From NCBI GenBank assembly GCA_007280145.1, contig QYPU01000103.1, positions 1-10,829 on the forward strand: 10,829 nucleotides of DNA, in the 5' to 3' direction. Made by a program: the position numbers and the translations under genes. Origin of the DNA: Dehalococcoidia bacterium. Its GTDB lineage: Bacteria > Chloroflexota > Dehalococcoidia > GIF9 > UBA5629. Every line of letters begins with the position of its first letter. Position 1 is the stretch's first letter. Under the pieces are notes generated by a model. The model worked only from the letters and a program-made list of their open reading frames with translations, did not search any database and had not been told where the DNA came from. This document shows, piece by piece, positions 1 through 6,542 of this stretch.

Positions 1-68
1 CTGACGTTTCGTGCAGTCACAATTCTGATACTTAGAGACAGCAGGAAATATTGGTTCCTACAATGTTA

Positions 69-88
69 AGAGCCTAGGATCAGGCTCT
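69..88. other. 7-bp perfect inverted repeat (hairpin)
   Basis: AGAGCCT (69-75) and AGGCTCT (82-88) are perfect inverted copies around a 6-nt spacer. No T-run follows on either strand, so this is not a convincing intrinsic terminator. It may be the weak end of a gene lying before the window, or chance. Confidence 0.4.
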
Positions 89-146
89 GGGACGAAAGGT
101 ATCTGGGGTTGCTGGGCATAGGGCTGACTGCGGGGACTGATTTTGG

Positions 147-159
147 GCTTGTTACAAGC
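147..159. promoter_or_regulatory. Palindrome abutting the M28 gene -35 box
   Basis: GCTTG (147-151) and CAAGC (155-159) are inverted copies around TTA and end one base before the proposed -35 hexamer of the peptidase gene. The position fits an operator, but the arms are only 5 bp and no regulator is known, so this is inference. Confidence 0.25.
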
Positions 160-160
160 T

Positions 161-189
161 TTGACAACTGGCCGGTAGAGCTTTAACAT
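161..189 (+). promoter_or_regulatory. Candidate sigma70 promoter for the M28 peptidase gene
   Basis: TTGACA (161-166) matches the -35 consensus perfectly. It is separated by 17 nt from TAACAT (184-189), which matches 4 of 6 positions of the -10 consensus. A start site near 196 would leave a leader of only about 10 nt before the ATG at 207, consistent with the absence of a clear Shine-Dalgarno sequence there. Confidence 0.45.
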
Positions 190-206
190 AGACACGGTAG
201 TTCGAT

Positions 207-1457
207 ATGGGAAATTCTGGTTTAGAGATAAATGAAAGCCATGTGCAACGTGTCTTCGATTTTACTGACGAAGTCATAAAACAATATCCTAACCGCCTGG
301 CAGGAACGGAAGCCTGCCGAAATACTGCAAACCGGGTAAAAAGGGAATTTATCAAAAATTGTGACCCGAATTCCGTGCAAACAGAAGATTTCACCGTCCA
401 CCCCAAGAGTTTCTTGAAATATATCCCGGGACTGGTCGCTCTTTATATCATAAGCTCTATTTTATTATATCTGCAGTTCCCTTTGCCTGCACTTATCGGG
501 TACTCGTTAGGGATTTTTGCATTCTATTCTCAATTCGTGCGCTATTGGGAGGTATTTGACTCGCTGTTTCCCAAAGCCAGTGGGTATAATGTCTTCGGAG
601 CTATTGAACCAGAAGGGGAGGTGAGGCAACAAGTGATCATCAGCGCACATCATGACGCTGCCTACGTCTTTCAACTTATTGCCCGCACCCCAAAGTATTA
701 TGCTAAGTTTATCAATGGAGGGATACTATTTTTAGGGCTTGGTTTCCTCGTTTCTTTGACAGGAACCATCTTGACCATATTTCACATTCCTACTCCTGAG
801 TGGGTACATCCATGGGTACCCTTGGTATTGATAGCGGGCAGCGTTTTTGTGCTCCCGTTAGCGTTTTTTACAACTGGAGAGGTATCTCCAGCTGCAGGCG
901 ATAATATGATTGCCGTGGCAATTGCCAACGAGACGGCAAAACTTTTTCATGATGCTAAGCAAGCAGGCATAAATCCCTTGCGACACACTCGGCTAATTGT
1001 GGCATCTTTTGATGCCGAAGAGGCTGGCCTTCGCGGCGCGCGGGCGTTTTGCAAAAAACACGGTGAAGAATTACTCCGCACGAAGACGTATGTCTTAAAT
1101 ATTGATACACTTTACAAAGTCAAAGACCTCACCTTTCTCGATAATGATCTGAATTCATCCGTGAAACTTTCCCATGAAATGGCGCAAGCTTGTGTCGATA
1201 TTGCAAAATCACTTGGCTATCCCGCCAAAATCTCTGGTATGCCTTTTGGCGGCGGGAGCACAGACGCAGCCGAATTCGGCAAAATCAAGGTGGATGCCAC
1301 CAATATGGCTGGCATCAATTTTGATATTGGCAGATTCGATGAAGGGCTAGTGTATCATACCCCGAATGACCTGACTAAATATATTGAACCGGAAATGGTC
1401 GAAGCGGCTCTCAAAATTGCCCGTGATTATACCCTCAAAAAGGATAGCGAATCCTGA
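207..1457 (+). CDS. M28 family zinc peptidase with inserted membrane segments
   Basis: Predicted co-catalytic zinc aminopeptidase or carboxypeptidase-like enzyme of family M28 (416 aa). The family metal ligands are visible in order: H148 and D150 in AHHDA, bridging D232 in AGDN, the EE pair E271 (general base) and E272 (ligand), D300 in NID, and the final H384 in YHTPND. Hydrophobic stretches at about 71-111 (probably two helices), 168-194 and 201-223 suggest a membrane-anchored enzyme. The last two lie between the first and second metal ligands, unlike soluble M28 enzymes. There is no classical N-terminal signal peptide. ATG 207 is the first possible start because an in-frame TAG lies three codons upstream; the Shine-Dalgarno is poor. 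It stands alone on its strand and looks more AT-rich than the kamA operon. The peptide substrate cannot be told from sequence. Confidence 0.88.
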   Translation: MGNSGLEINESHVQRVFDFTDEVIKQYPNRLAGTEACRNTANRVKREFIKNCDPNSVQTEDFTVHPKSFLKYIPGLVALYIISSILLYLQFPLPALIGYSLGIFAFYSQFVRYWEVFDSLFPKASGYNVFGAIEPEGEVRQQVIISAHHDAAYVFQLIARTPKYYAKFINGGILFLGLGFLVSLTGTILTIFHIPTPEWVHPWVPLVLIAGSVFVLPLAFFTTGEVSPAAGDNMIAVAIANETAKLFHDAKQAGINPLRHTRLIVASFDAEEAGLRGARAFCKKHGEELLRTKTYVLNIDTLYKVKDLTFLDNDLNSSVKLSHEMAQACVDIAKSLGYPAKISGMPFGGGSTDAAEFGKIKVDATNMAGINFDIGRFDEGLVYHTPNDLTKYIEPEMVEAALKIARDYTLKKDSES

Positions 1458-1525
1458 TTTTTACTTTTTGCAAAACACACTGTTAATTATGTTGGATGTG
1501 GGGGCAGAGAGAAATAATTAGTAAA

Positions 1526-1555
1526 TCGAACGGCGTATAATCGAACGGCGTATAA
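1526..1555. repeat. Two tandem copies of a 15-bp unit
   Basis: TCGAACGGCGTATAA occurs twice head to tail without mismatch (1526-1540 and 1541-1555). It lies outside any gene. Its role is unknown; it could be a binding-site duplication or a replication-slippage product. Confidence 0.85.
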
Positions 1556-1577
1556 GAGAAATACACTATATGCTAAT

Positions 1578-1600
1578 TGAACAAAGTAGTGGTTTGTTCA
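1578..1600. repeat. 8-bp perfect inverted repeat
   Basis: TGAACAAA (1578-1585) and TTTGTTCA (1593-1600) pair perfectly around a 7-nt spacer (GTAGTGG). It is AT-rich and has no T-tract, so it resembles an operator or a remnant insertion end more than a terminator. Confidence 0.45.
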
Positions 1601-1800
1601 GTTGGCACTTTAGGTAACAAAACTGACATTTGTGCAATCTCGCTATCGTTCAACAATAAGTCAAAAAGGGATATTTCAAGAACGCGCTAAATTATGGGTA
1701 ATCTCTCCGGAAGATGGTAAATTGGAAAAAGAATAATAACAAGGTCAAGGAGATGGATAATTAAGCAAAAGCTGCGGGGGAAGGCGTTATATAGGGCATT

Positions 1801-1863
1801 CTTAAGTGCGCCTCTGGGTATATCTGAGGTAGATACCTATCTCAAATTGCTTAAGTACGCCTT
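1801..1863. repeat. 13-bp direct repeats flanking a small hairpin
   Basis: CTTAAGTGCGCCT (1801-1813) recurs as CTTAAGTACGCCT (1850-1862) with one mismatch. Between them, 1825-1844 can fold into an 8-bp stem (one G-U pair) with a 4-nt loop. The arrangement could be a small duplicated unit or an insertion scar; no function is recognised. Confidence 0.4.
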
Positions 1864-2071
1864 CGTCTTAATACCTTGATAAGCTATGGGGATGACTTCC
1901 AGGTGTTCTGAATTAAGGAATTCCGTAGTTTTGGCTCATCCAAACAAGCTTATACGGGAACACCGCTCTAATTCTGAGGGACGACCGTTATTTGTGAAAC
2001 TGTCTTAAATAGAACGGTTGATATAATTACGCATGCTGCATATTGAACGTTAGCCTTAGACAAACACCAGA

Positions 2072-2383
2072 TTATTCAGTTTCTATTTTCTTCTTTAGGG
2101 AGACAATCCTTTCAGCCACGCTTTTAGCTGCCTGAGCCCTGGTAGTGTTCTTTTGCAGGTCTCTCGAAAGCTTATCGTCGCCGATGACATCCCGGACCCA
2201 GTTACTGAAATCGCTCTTGGTCTCGTTAACGTGATGACGGAAAGTCTCTTCCGTCATCTGTTCTAGAGCAGCCTCCAGTTCCTGCAGGTTCTTGAGATAA
2301 TGTCCGTCATGGCACCAAAATTGCTTCTCCTGTTCTACATTACCCAGTCTCCCTTCTGCAACCGATTTCGTTATTCTGCCCAT
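2072..2383 (-). CDS. DUF5752-like small conserved protein
   Basis: A 103-aa soluble protein of unknown biochemical role. The conserved core FWCHDGHYL (22-30), the leucine-rich helix to about residue 44, and HVNETKSDFSNWVRDVIGD (51-69) match my memory of the DUF5752 family, which has the pattern C-x-DG ... HVN-x-x-K-x-DF-x-x-W-x-x-DV-x-GD. The C-terminal 30 residues are charged and helical. There is no signal peptide or membrane segment. The ATG at 2383 is well supported by AAAGGAGGT eight bases upstream. It is the last gene of the likely minus-strand operon, 109 bp after the MFS gene; its own strong ribosome site suggests efficient independent translation. The family name is from recollection and was not searched. 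Confidence 0.7.
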   Translation of the reverse strand: MGRITKSVAEGRLGNVEQEKQFWCHDGHYLKNLQELEAALEQMTEETFRHHVNETKSDFSNWVRDVIGDDKLSRDLQKNTTRAQAAKSVAERIVSLKKKIETE

Positions 2384-2492
2384 TTTCTTTACCTCCTTTG
2401 TCAGTTAATAAAGCCTTATTGCCAGATTCATTTGTTGGCACAAGGATAATCCGTATGTCACGCATGGTTGGCGCCTCACTTCGTACAGAGCG

Positions 2493-4562
2493 CTATTCAT
2501 CATGCCCTTCCTCTTTTTTATCCAGCGTCAGTATCTCCTCGGGCAGAGACTCAGCTACCTCGGCGGCTGCTTCTGGCCCGATGGCCTCCGCTGCCAGCAG
2601 GACACCTTCAGCGGCTTTAGCTACAGCTGCTTCCTCGGATAGGCCAACATCTACCGCTACTTCTCTGACAGCCTTCATTATCTGGAGTGTAGTCTCCCCG
2701 AGGTCGATCCCTGTTTCCGCCGCCCCCTGGATGATACCCTGGCTGGCTCCCAGAATGCTGTTCATCGGGCTTACTCCTGCCTGACTGGAGGCTTCGACGA
2801 CACCTGATGTTACCGAGACTACCAGCTGTTCGACGGGCAGCGGTTTTTCGTCCACCACGTGCATGGCCCCTCGGGCTGCTTCTCTGGCAATCTCAATACC
2901 ATGTATTTCTACACCTTCTCTGACTTTCCATACATTAGCCAGATTTTTTTCCAGTGCCCTAGCTAATTTATTAGTTAACCGGCGACCGCGTACTGTAGCC
3001 ATGGCAGCGACTCTGGCCATCTCGGCTATCTGGTAAGCAGTGACACCAAGGACCACGTCAAGTCCAGGGATGGGTATCCGCTTAATATAGCCAAAGGGAA
3101 AGTTGCTGAGAAGATTATAAGCTGGTACGGAACTAACAGGTCTGGACTGCTCACGCGTCGGGAAGAAGAGCGACCCCAGGATTACTTCACGGCTGACCTC
3201 ACCTTCCTCTCGAATAGTAGCCAGTGTGCCCAAGGTAATTACACCAACGATAAAAGCTATCCCGAAGAGGAAATCATAGCCGATAATACTTAGGGCGGGA
3301 AGCTGAATGGAGGTAGCCGGGTCAATCCAGGTAAACGTAAGATTAAGCTGGCGCACCGCGAAAAAGTCCGCCAAGAGGCCGCCGCATAAGGGCCCCAATC
3401 CAGCCCCAAGGTTTGTAGCTAAAGATGCGCCGGCCAGATAAGATGTCGCGTCACCCTTCGGGGCTAGTTTCAAACCGATGGTTCCCACAGTAAGGGTTAC
3501 TCCGGCATTGGCGATTCCGGCAAATATGTGCAGAAGCACAAGAAGGGGTACGGTCAGAAAATAACGCTCCGGCATGGTAGTAAATATCCAGCCCATAATA
3601 ACCAGAAGGTAAAGTGAGGCACAAAGTGAAAGTACAGCCTTGCTACCGAAACGGTCGACGAAGCGTCCCCAGACATGAAGAAACAATATATTGAACAGCT
3701 GACTCAGAATGCTGAAGACAATAACCCATGAGAGAGGAAATCCCAGCCGTACCAACATATAGACCGCGAAAAAGGGAATAGCCAGGTTTGAAGCAAAGCC
3801 CCAGAAGAGCAAAAACTGTATAAGCTGCCTGAAATTCCTATCCCGCACCGGGGCTGTAAGTCTTTGCCATAGCGGGGGCTGCTGTCCTTGTATGGGTTGC
3901 ATTAGCGGTTCTGGCATCAGGGACATAAACGTTGGACTGGCCAGACCAAGAAACAAAGTCCCAAAGAGGAGAACATAGGTGTAGCCCAGTATCTCGCTTT
4001 CACCCGGTACATGCCCGCGCCAGTAGTCGACGAATAAGGCGGCACCCAGGCTGAAGACAATGCCGGCCGCAGTTGCCGACGCCAGACGCCTGGAGAAGAT
4101 CTGCCCTAATATAGACTGGGGCACTAGGTCACGAATCCAGCCATTCCAGGCGGAGTTGCATACGGCAGCCAGAAGCCCCCGAAATGCCATTAGCCCCAGC
4201 AGCAGGTATATGGCAGTCCTGCCGGGAGTGAAAATGAAAATGGGGATCAGGGCGATGGCAAACCACAGAAGCTGGGCCGGGAACCAGCTCATCACGGCGA
4301 TGGCCTTACGCCGCCTTACTTTCTCGACCAGCCAGATAGCTGGCAACTGGATGAGTTGCATAAGGAAAGGAATGGCGGCCAGAATACCGATTTGCAAGTT
4401 GTTGGCACCGAGGGCCAGGGCAAATGCAGCCAGGAAACCACTTGTGGTAATACTGTTAAAGCCCAGAGAAACCGTTCCCTCCAAAGTCAACCATCGAAGT
4501 CCTGCGGTTAACTCCCGGTCAGAGATAGTCGGTCTGGGTTTGAATAATTTGAATAGGTTCAC
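2493..4562 (-). CDS. MFS transporter with a long C-terminal helical extension
   Basis: A 689-aa protein. Residues about 1-450 form a major facilitator superfamily transporter with roughly 12 hydrophobic helices in two halves. The central cytoplasmic linker lies near 215-245, and the motif-A-like segments are VEKVRRRKA (79-87) after helix 2 and GRFVDRFGSK (299-308) in the second half. Substrate is unknown; efflux is plausible. Residues about 453-689 are extra: after a short linker they become an Ala/Glu/Val-rich, mostly helical region with repeated Gly-Ala phrases (GASQGIIQGAAE, AKAAEGVLLAAEA), ending in an acidic tail. Ordinary MFS proteins of 400-450 residues lack this. The start is GTG 4562, just before the conserved N-terminal helix; no clear Shine-Dalgarno precedes it, so coupling to the regulator 49 bp upstream is likely. 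Confidence 0.85.
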   Translation of the reverse strand: MNLFKLFKPRPTISDRELTAGLRWLTLEGTVSLGFNSITTSGFLAAFALALGANNLQIGILAAIPFLMQLIQLPAIWLVEKVRRRKAIAVMSWFPAQLLWFAIALIPIFIFTPGRTAIYLLLGLMAFRGLLAAVCNSAWNGWIRDLVPQSILGQIFSRRLASATAAGIVFSLGAALFVDYWRGHVPGESEILGYTYVLLFGTLFLGLASPTFMSLMPEPLMQPIQGQQPPLWQRLTAPVRDRNFRQLIQFLLFWGFASNLAIPFFAVYMLVRLGFPLSWVIVFSILSQLFNILFLHVWGRFVDRFGSKAVLSLCASLYLLVIMGWIFTTMPERYFLTVPLLVLLHIFAGIANAGVTLTVGTIGLKLAPKGDATSYLAGASLATNLGAGLGPLCGGLLADFFAVRQLNLTFTWIDPATSIQLPALSIIGYDFLFGIAFIVGVITLGTLATIREEGEVSREVILGSLFFPTREQSRPVSSVPAYNLLSNFPFGYIKRIPIPGLDVVLGVTAYQIAEMARVAAMATVRGRRLTNKLARALEKNLANVWKVREGVEIHGIEIAREAARGAMHVVDEKPLPVEQLVVSVTSGVVEASSQAGVSPMNSILGASQGIIQGAAETGIDLGETTLQIMKAVREVAVDVGLSEEAAVAKAAEGVLLAAEAIGPEAAAEVAESLPEEILTLDKKEEGHDE

Positions 4563-4611
4563 GGGGGTATGATTTATCGCCGTAATAGCGAAGGACTAAC
4601 AAATATTATCT

Positions 4612-4932
4612 CTAGTCATTCTTTAGCAGTGTTTCGGCTGACCTTTTCCTTTTTCTGGGCTTCCAACCGAGAAGCTCCAAGAGGTCGCCAATTGCCTTGT
4701 CCTGATGTATTACGTGGCGGAACGGTAAGTCGGTATAAACCCTGTATTTAATCCGGCGCCCTTCTCGTTTCTTGGTGATGTAGCCATCAACCTCTAGGTC
4801 ATTGATAATATTGCGTGTTGCCTTTTCCGTAATGTTTATTGTCGAGGAAATCTCCCTAGCGGTGATTCGTGGCTGCTGGGCAATCAAACATAACACCAGG
4901 GCATGATTGGTAAGGAATTTCCATCCCGGCAT
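4612..4932 (-). CDS. Winged helix-turn-helix transcriptional regulator
   Basis: A 106-aa DNA-binding protein of the small MarR/ArsR-like winged-helix type. A conserved LTNHALVL start (7-14) is followed by a helix-turn-helix at about 23-50, with TAREISSTINITEKATRNII as its core. A basic wing follows (54-65: KKREGRRIKYRV), then a DLPFRH turn and a short C-terminal helix (GDLLELLGW). The last residues are basic. No ligand-binding domain or metal-binding cysteine cluster is present. ATG 4932 is supported by AAGGAGGTG about six bases upstream. It heads the minus-strand operon with the MFS and DUF5752-like genes and is divergent from the kamA operon, so autoregulation and control of both directions from 4933-5162 is a reasonable inference. 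The inverted repeat at 4976-4999 is the best operator candidate. Confidence 0.83.
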   Translation of the reverse strand: MPGWKFLTNHALVLCLIAQQPRITAREISSTINITEKATRNIINDLEVDGYITKKREGRRIKYRVYTDLPFRHVIHQDKAIGDLLELLGWKPRKRKRSAETLLKND

Positions 4933-4975
4933 ACCTGCACCTCCTTGCTGGAATTTTCTTAAAATATTCTTTTGA

Positions 4976-4999
4976 TTTTAGGCTATTTTCAGCCTAAAA
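4976..4999. promoter_or_regulatory. 9-bp perfect inverted repeat, candidate operator
   Basis: TTTTAGGCT (4976-4984) and AGCCTAAAA (4991-4999) are perfect inverted copies around ATTTTC. The repeat lies four bases before the -35 box of the + strand promoter and in the upstream region of the regulator gene, so a dimeric winged-helix protein bound here could affect both directions. It could also act as an RNA hairpin in a minus-strand leader. Confidence 0.5.
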
Positions 5000-5003
5000 C
5001 CTA

Positions 5004-5031
5004 TTGACAATTGCGGACTTTAGTGTATAAT
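5004..5031 (+). promoter_or_regulatory. Near-consensus sigma70 promoter of the kamA operon
   Basis: TTGACA (5004-5009) and TATAAT (5026-5031) both match consensus perfectly with a 16-nt spacer. Transcription would start near 5038, giving an AT-rich leader of about 125 nt before the GTG at 5163. The leader contains a 6-bp inverted repeat, ATAACA (5063-5068) and TGTTAT (5078-5083). No riboswitch is recognised. Confidence 0.75.
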
Positions 5032-5162
5032 ATTAATTCAGGAATAATAATATCGTAACATTATAACAGGAAAACATTGTTATCACAACTATTTACCTAG
5101 TTATTTTACCATAATAAAGCATAATTTAATATAGATAGAAAAGGAGCAAAGAGAAAGGTAAA

Positions 5163-6542
5163 GTGAAAACGCCATCTGTAGCCGTCAAGACTCAATCTGT
5201 ATCCAAAGCCAAAAGGCGTTCCGTCGAAAGTCATAACACAAATGAGGCAGAAGAGGAGCCTCCTGGCAAATCTGTTATTATTCTGGAAACGGAGGAAGAG
5301 CCTCCAGGTAAAACCGCCGCCAGCGGCTACAGTTTGTTAATAGATGTACCCGATAGCCTCTGGAAAGACTGGAAGTGGCACTTCCGCAACCGGATAACCA
5401 ACATGAACCAGCTTGATCAATTCATTCCGTTATCATCCGAGGAAAAGGCGCAACTCAGGCTGGTAACCATGCGCTATCCCATGTCAGTCACCCCCTATTA
5501 TCTATCGCTAATCAATCCTGATGACCCTGATGATCCGATAAGGAAGCAGGCGGTGCCCTCCGTCCTGGAGATGACTATGAGCACAATGGGTCTGGAAGAC
5601 CCGCTGGCGGAGAAAGAGGGCTCCGTAGTTCCCGGACTGGTGCACCGCTATCCGGACAGAGTCCTTATGGTGCTTACTAATATCTGCCCAATGCTCTGCC
5701 GTCACTGCACCCGTAAGCGAGAATGGAGACACGGGGGCTGGGTACGCACCGAGGGAGAGATAGAAGCGATGCTGGACTATTTGCGCCGGAATGAGGCTAT
5801 TAGAGACGTCATTATCTCCGGCGGCGACCCCCTGACGCTTTCCACCAGCCATTTGGAAAGTATTATATCAAGGGTCAGAGAAATAGGGCATATTGAAATT
5901 ATACGTATTGGCACCAGATTACCCGTGGTGTTGCCGCAGCGTATTGATAATGAGTTATGTGCCATGTTATCAAAATATGGTCCTATATGGCTCAACACCC
6001 ACTTCAATCACCCCCGCGAGATAACGCCGGAAGCAGCTGAGGCATGTGACCGGCTACTGCGCAGTGGCATCCCGGTAAACAACCAGTCCGTTCTCCTGCG
6101 CGGCGTAAATGATGATGTCGAGACTATGCTGAAGCTCTGCCAAGGCCTGCTCCGAATAAAGGTACGTCCCTACTACCTGTTCCAGTGCGATGAGGTGCAG
6201 GGGGCAGAGCACCTGCGTACACCGGTAGAAACCGGCATAAAAATAATCGAAGGGATGCGAGGGCATACGTCGGGGCTGGCAGTACCTACCTTTGTGATAG
6301 ATTTGATCCAAGGCGGCGGCAAGGTGCCACTGCAACCGAACTATGTGCTTTCGATGACGGAGGACGAACTGCTGCTGAAAAACTACGAGGGGAAGGTATT
6401 CCGTTACCGTAATCCCAGTTCAAAGGAGTGTCGGGAGGAAGCGGTGGCGACAGTCAGCGGCATTGTTGAAGGTCTGCGGGTGGATGCCGAGTTAACGTTG
6501 GAAATAAAAGGAGAAGCTGATGCGAATCGGGTTATCCTATGA
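5163..6542 (+). CDS. kamA: Lysine 2,3-aminomutase-like radical SAM/PLP enzyme (KamA family)
   Basis: Predicted to interconvert L-lysine (or a related amino acid) and its beta-amino isomer using S-adenosylmethionine, a [4Fe-4S] cluster and PLP. Visible are the radical SAM cysteines C175, C179, C182 (CPMLCRHC), R184 after them, the SGGDPL motif (219-224), and QGGGK with the PLP lysine K387. Aligned by memory to the Clostridium subterminale enzyme, both aspartates that hold the substrate epsilon-amino group are kept (D343 in QCDE, D380 in FVID), which supports lysine. Oddities: the C-terminal CxCxxC zinc cluster of the clostridial enzyme is absent, and about 57 extra N-terminal residues carry a duplicated EEEPPGK. 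No better start exists between residue 1 and the conserved core; GTG 5163 has AAAGG four bases upstream and AAGGAG farther back. First gene of a four-gene operon; it overlaps the next by 23 bp. Confidence 0.88.
   Translation: MKTPSVAVKTQSVSKAKRRSVESHNTNEAEEEPPGKSVIILETEEEPPGKTAASGYSLLIDVPDSLWKDWKWHFRNRITNMNQLDQFIPLSSEEKAQLRLVTMRYPMSVTPYYLSLINPDDPDDPIRKQAVPSVLEMTMSTMGLEDPLAEKEGSVVPGLVHRYPDRVLMVLTNICPMLCRHCTRKREWRHGGWVRTEGEIEAMLDYLRRNEAIRDVIISGGDPLTLSTSHLESIISRVREIGHIEIIRIGTRLPVVLPQRIDNELCAMLSKYGPIWLNTHFNHPREITPEAAEACDRLLRSGIPVNNQSVLLRGVNDDVETMLKLCQGLLRIKVRPYYLFQCDEVQGAEHLRTPVETGIKIIEGMRGHTSGLAVPTFVIDLIQGGGKVPLQPNYVLSMTEDELLLKNYEGKVFRYRNPSSKECREEAVATVSGIVEGLRVDAELTLEIKGEADANRVIL
5250..5312 (+). 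repeat. Duplicated EEEPPGK-coding segment in the kamA 5' end
   Basis: Codons for EEEPPGK occur at 5250-5270 (residues 30-36) and 5292-5312 (residues 44-50). The codons differ at several third positions, so the duplication is old or the peptide is selected. It lies in the disordered-looking N-terminal extension before the catalytic core. Confidence 0.7.

Larger units (their letters stand above)
1458..2071. other. AT-rich intergenic region without a convincing gene
   Basis: About 600 bases separate the peptidase stop from the end of the minus-strand operon. I find no ORF on either strand with a plausible start, ribosome site and recognisable protein. A 37-codon open stretch (about 1614-1727, + strand) has no start. 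The region holds a 15-bp tandem repeat, an 8-bp hairpin at 1578-1600, 13-bp direct repeats at 1801 and 1850 flanking a hairpin, and an imperfect inverted repeat at 1984-2018. It reads like an eroded region or an old insertion or deletion site. No terminator with a T-run is evident after the peptidase. Confidence 0.6.

Noticed and set aside
69..88. Rho-independent terminator at the window start
   Set aside because: The hairpin is perfect but no T-run follows on either strand.
1614..1727. 37-codon open stretch ending in ...LWVISPEDGKLEKE
   Set aside because: No start codon or ribosome site and no recognised family; could be a gene remnant but not supportable.
2340..2465. A 41-codon minus-strand ORF (starting ATG CGT GAC, 2465 downwards) overlapping the DUF5752-like gene start
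   Set aside because: It has only a weak ribosome site, no recognisable protein, and covers the strong Shine-Dalgarno of the next gene; more likely chance.
4060..4572. 170-codon + strand ORF antisense to the MFS gene
   Set aside because: Arg/Ala/Ser-rich shadow typical of the complement of a transporter gene; no ribosome site or domain.
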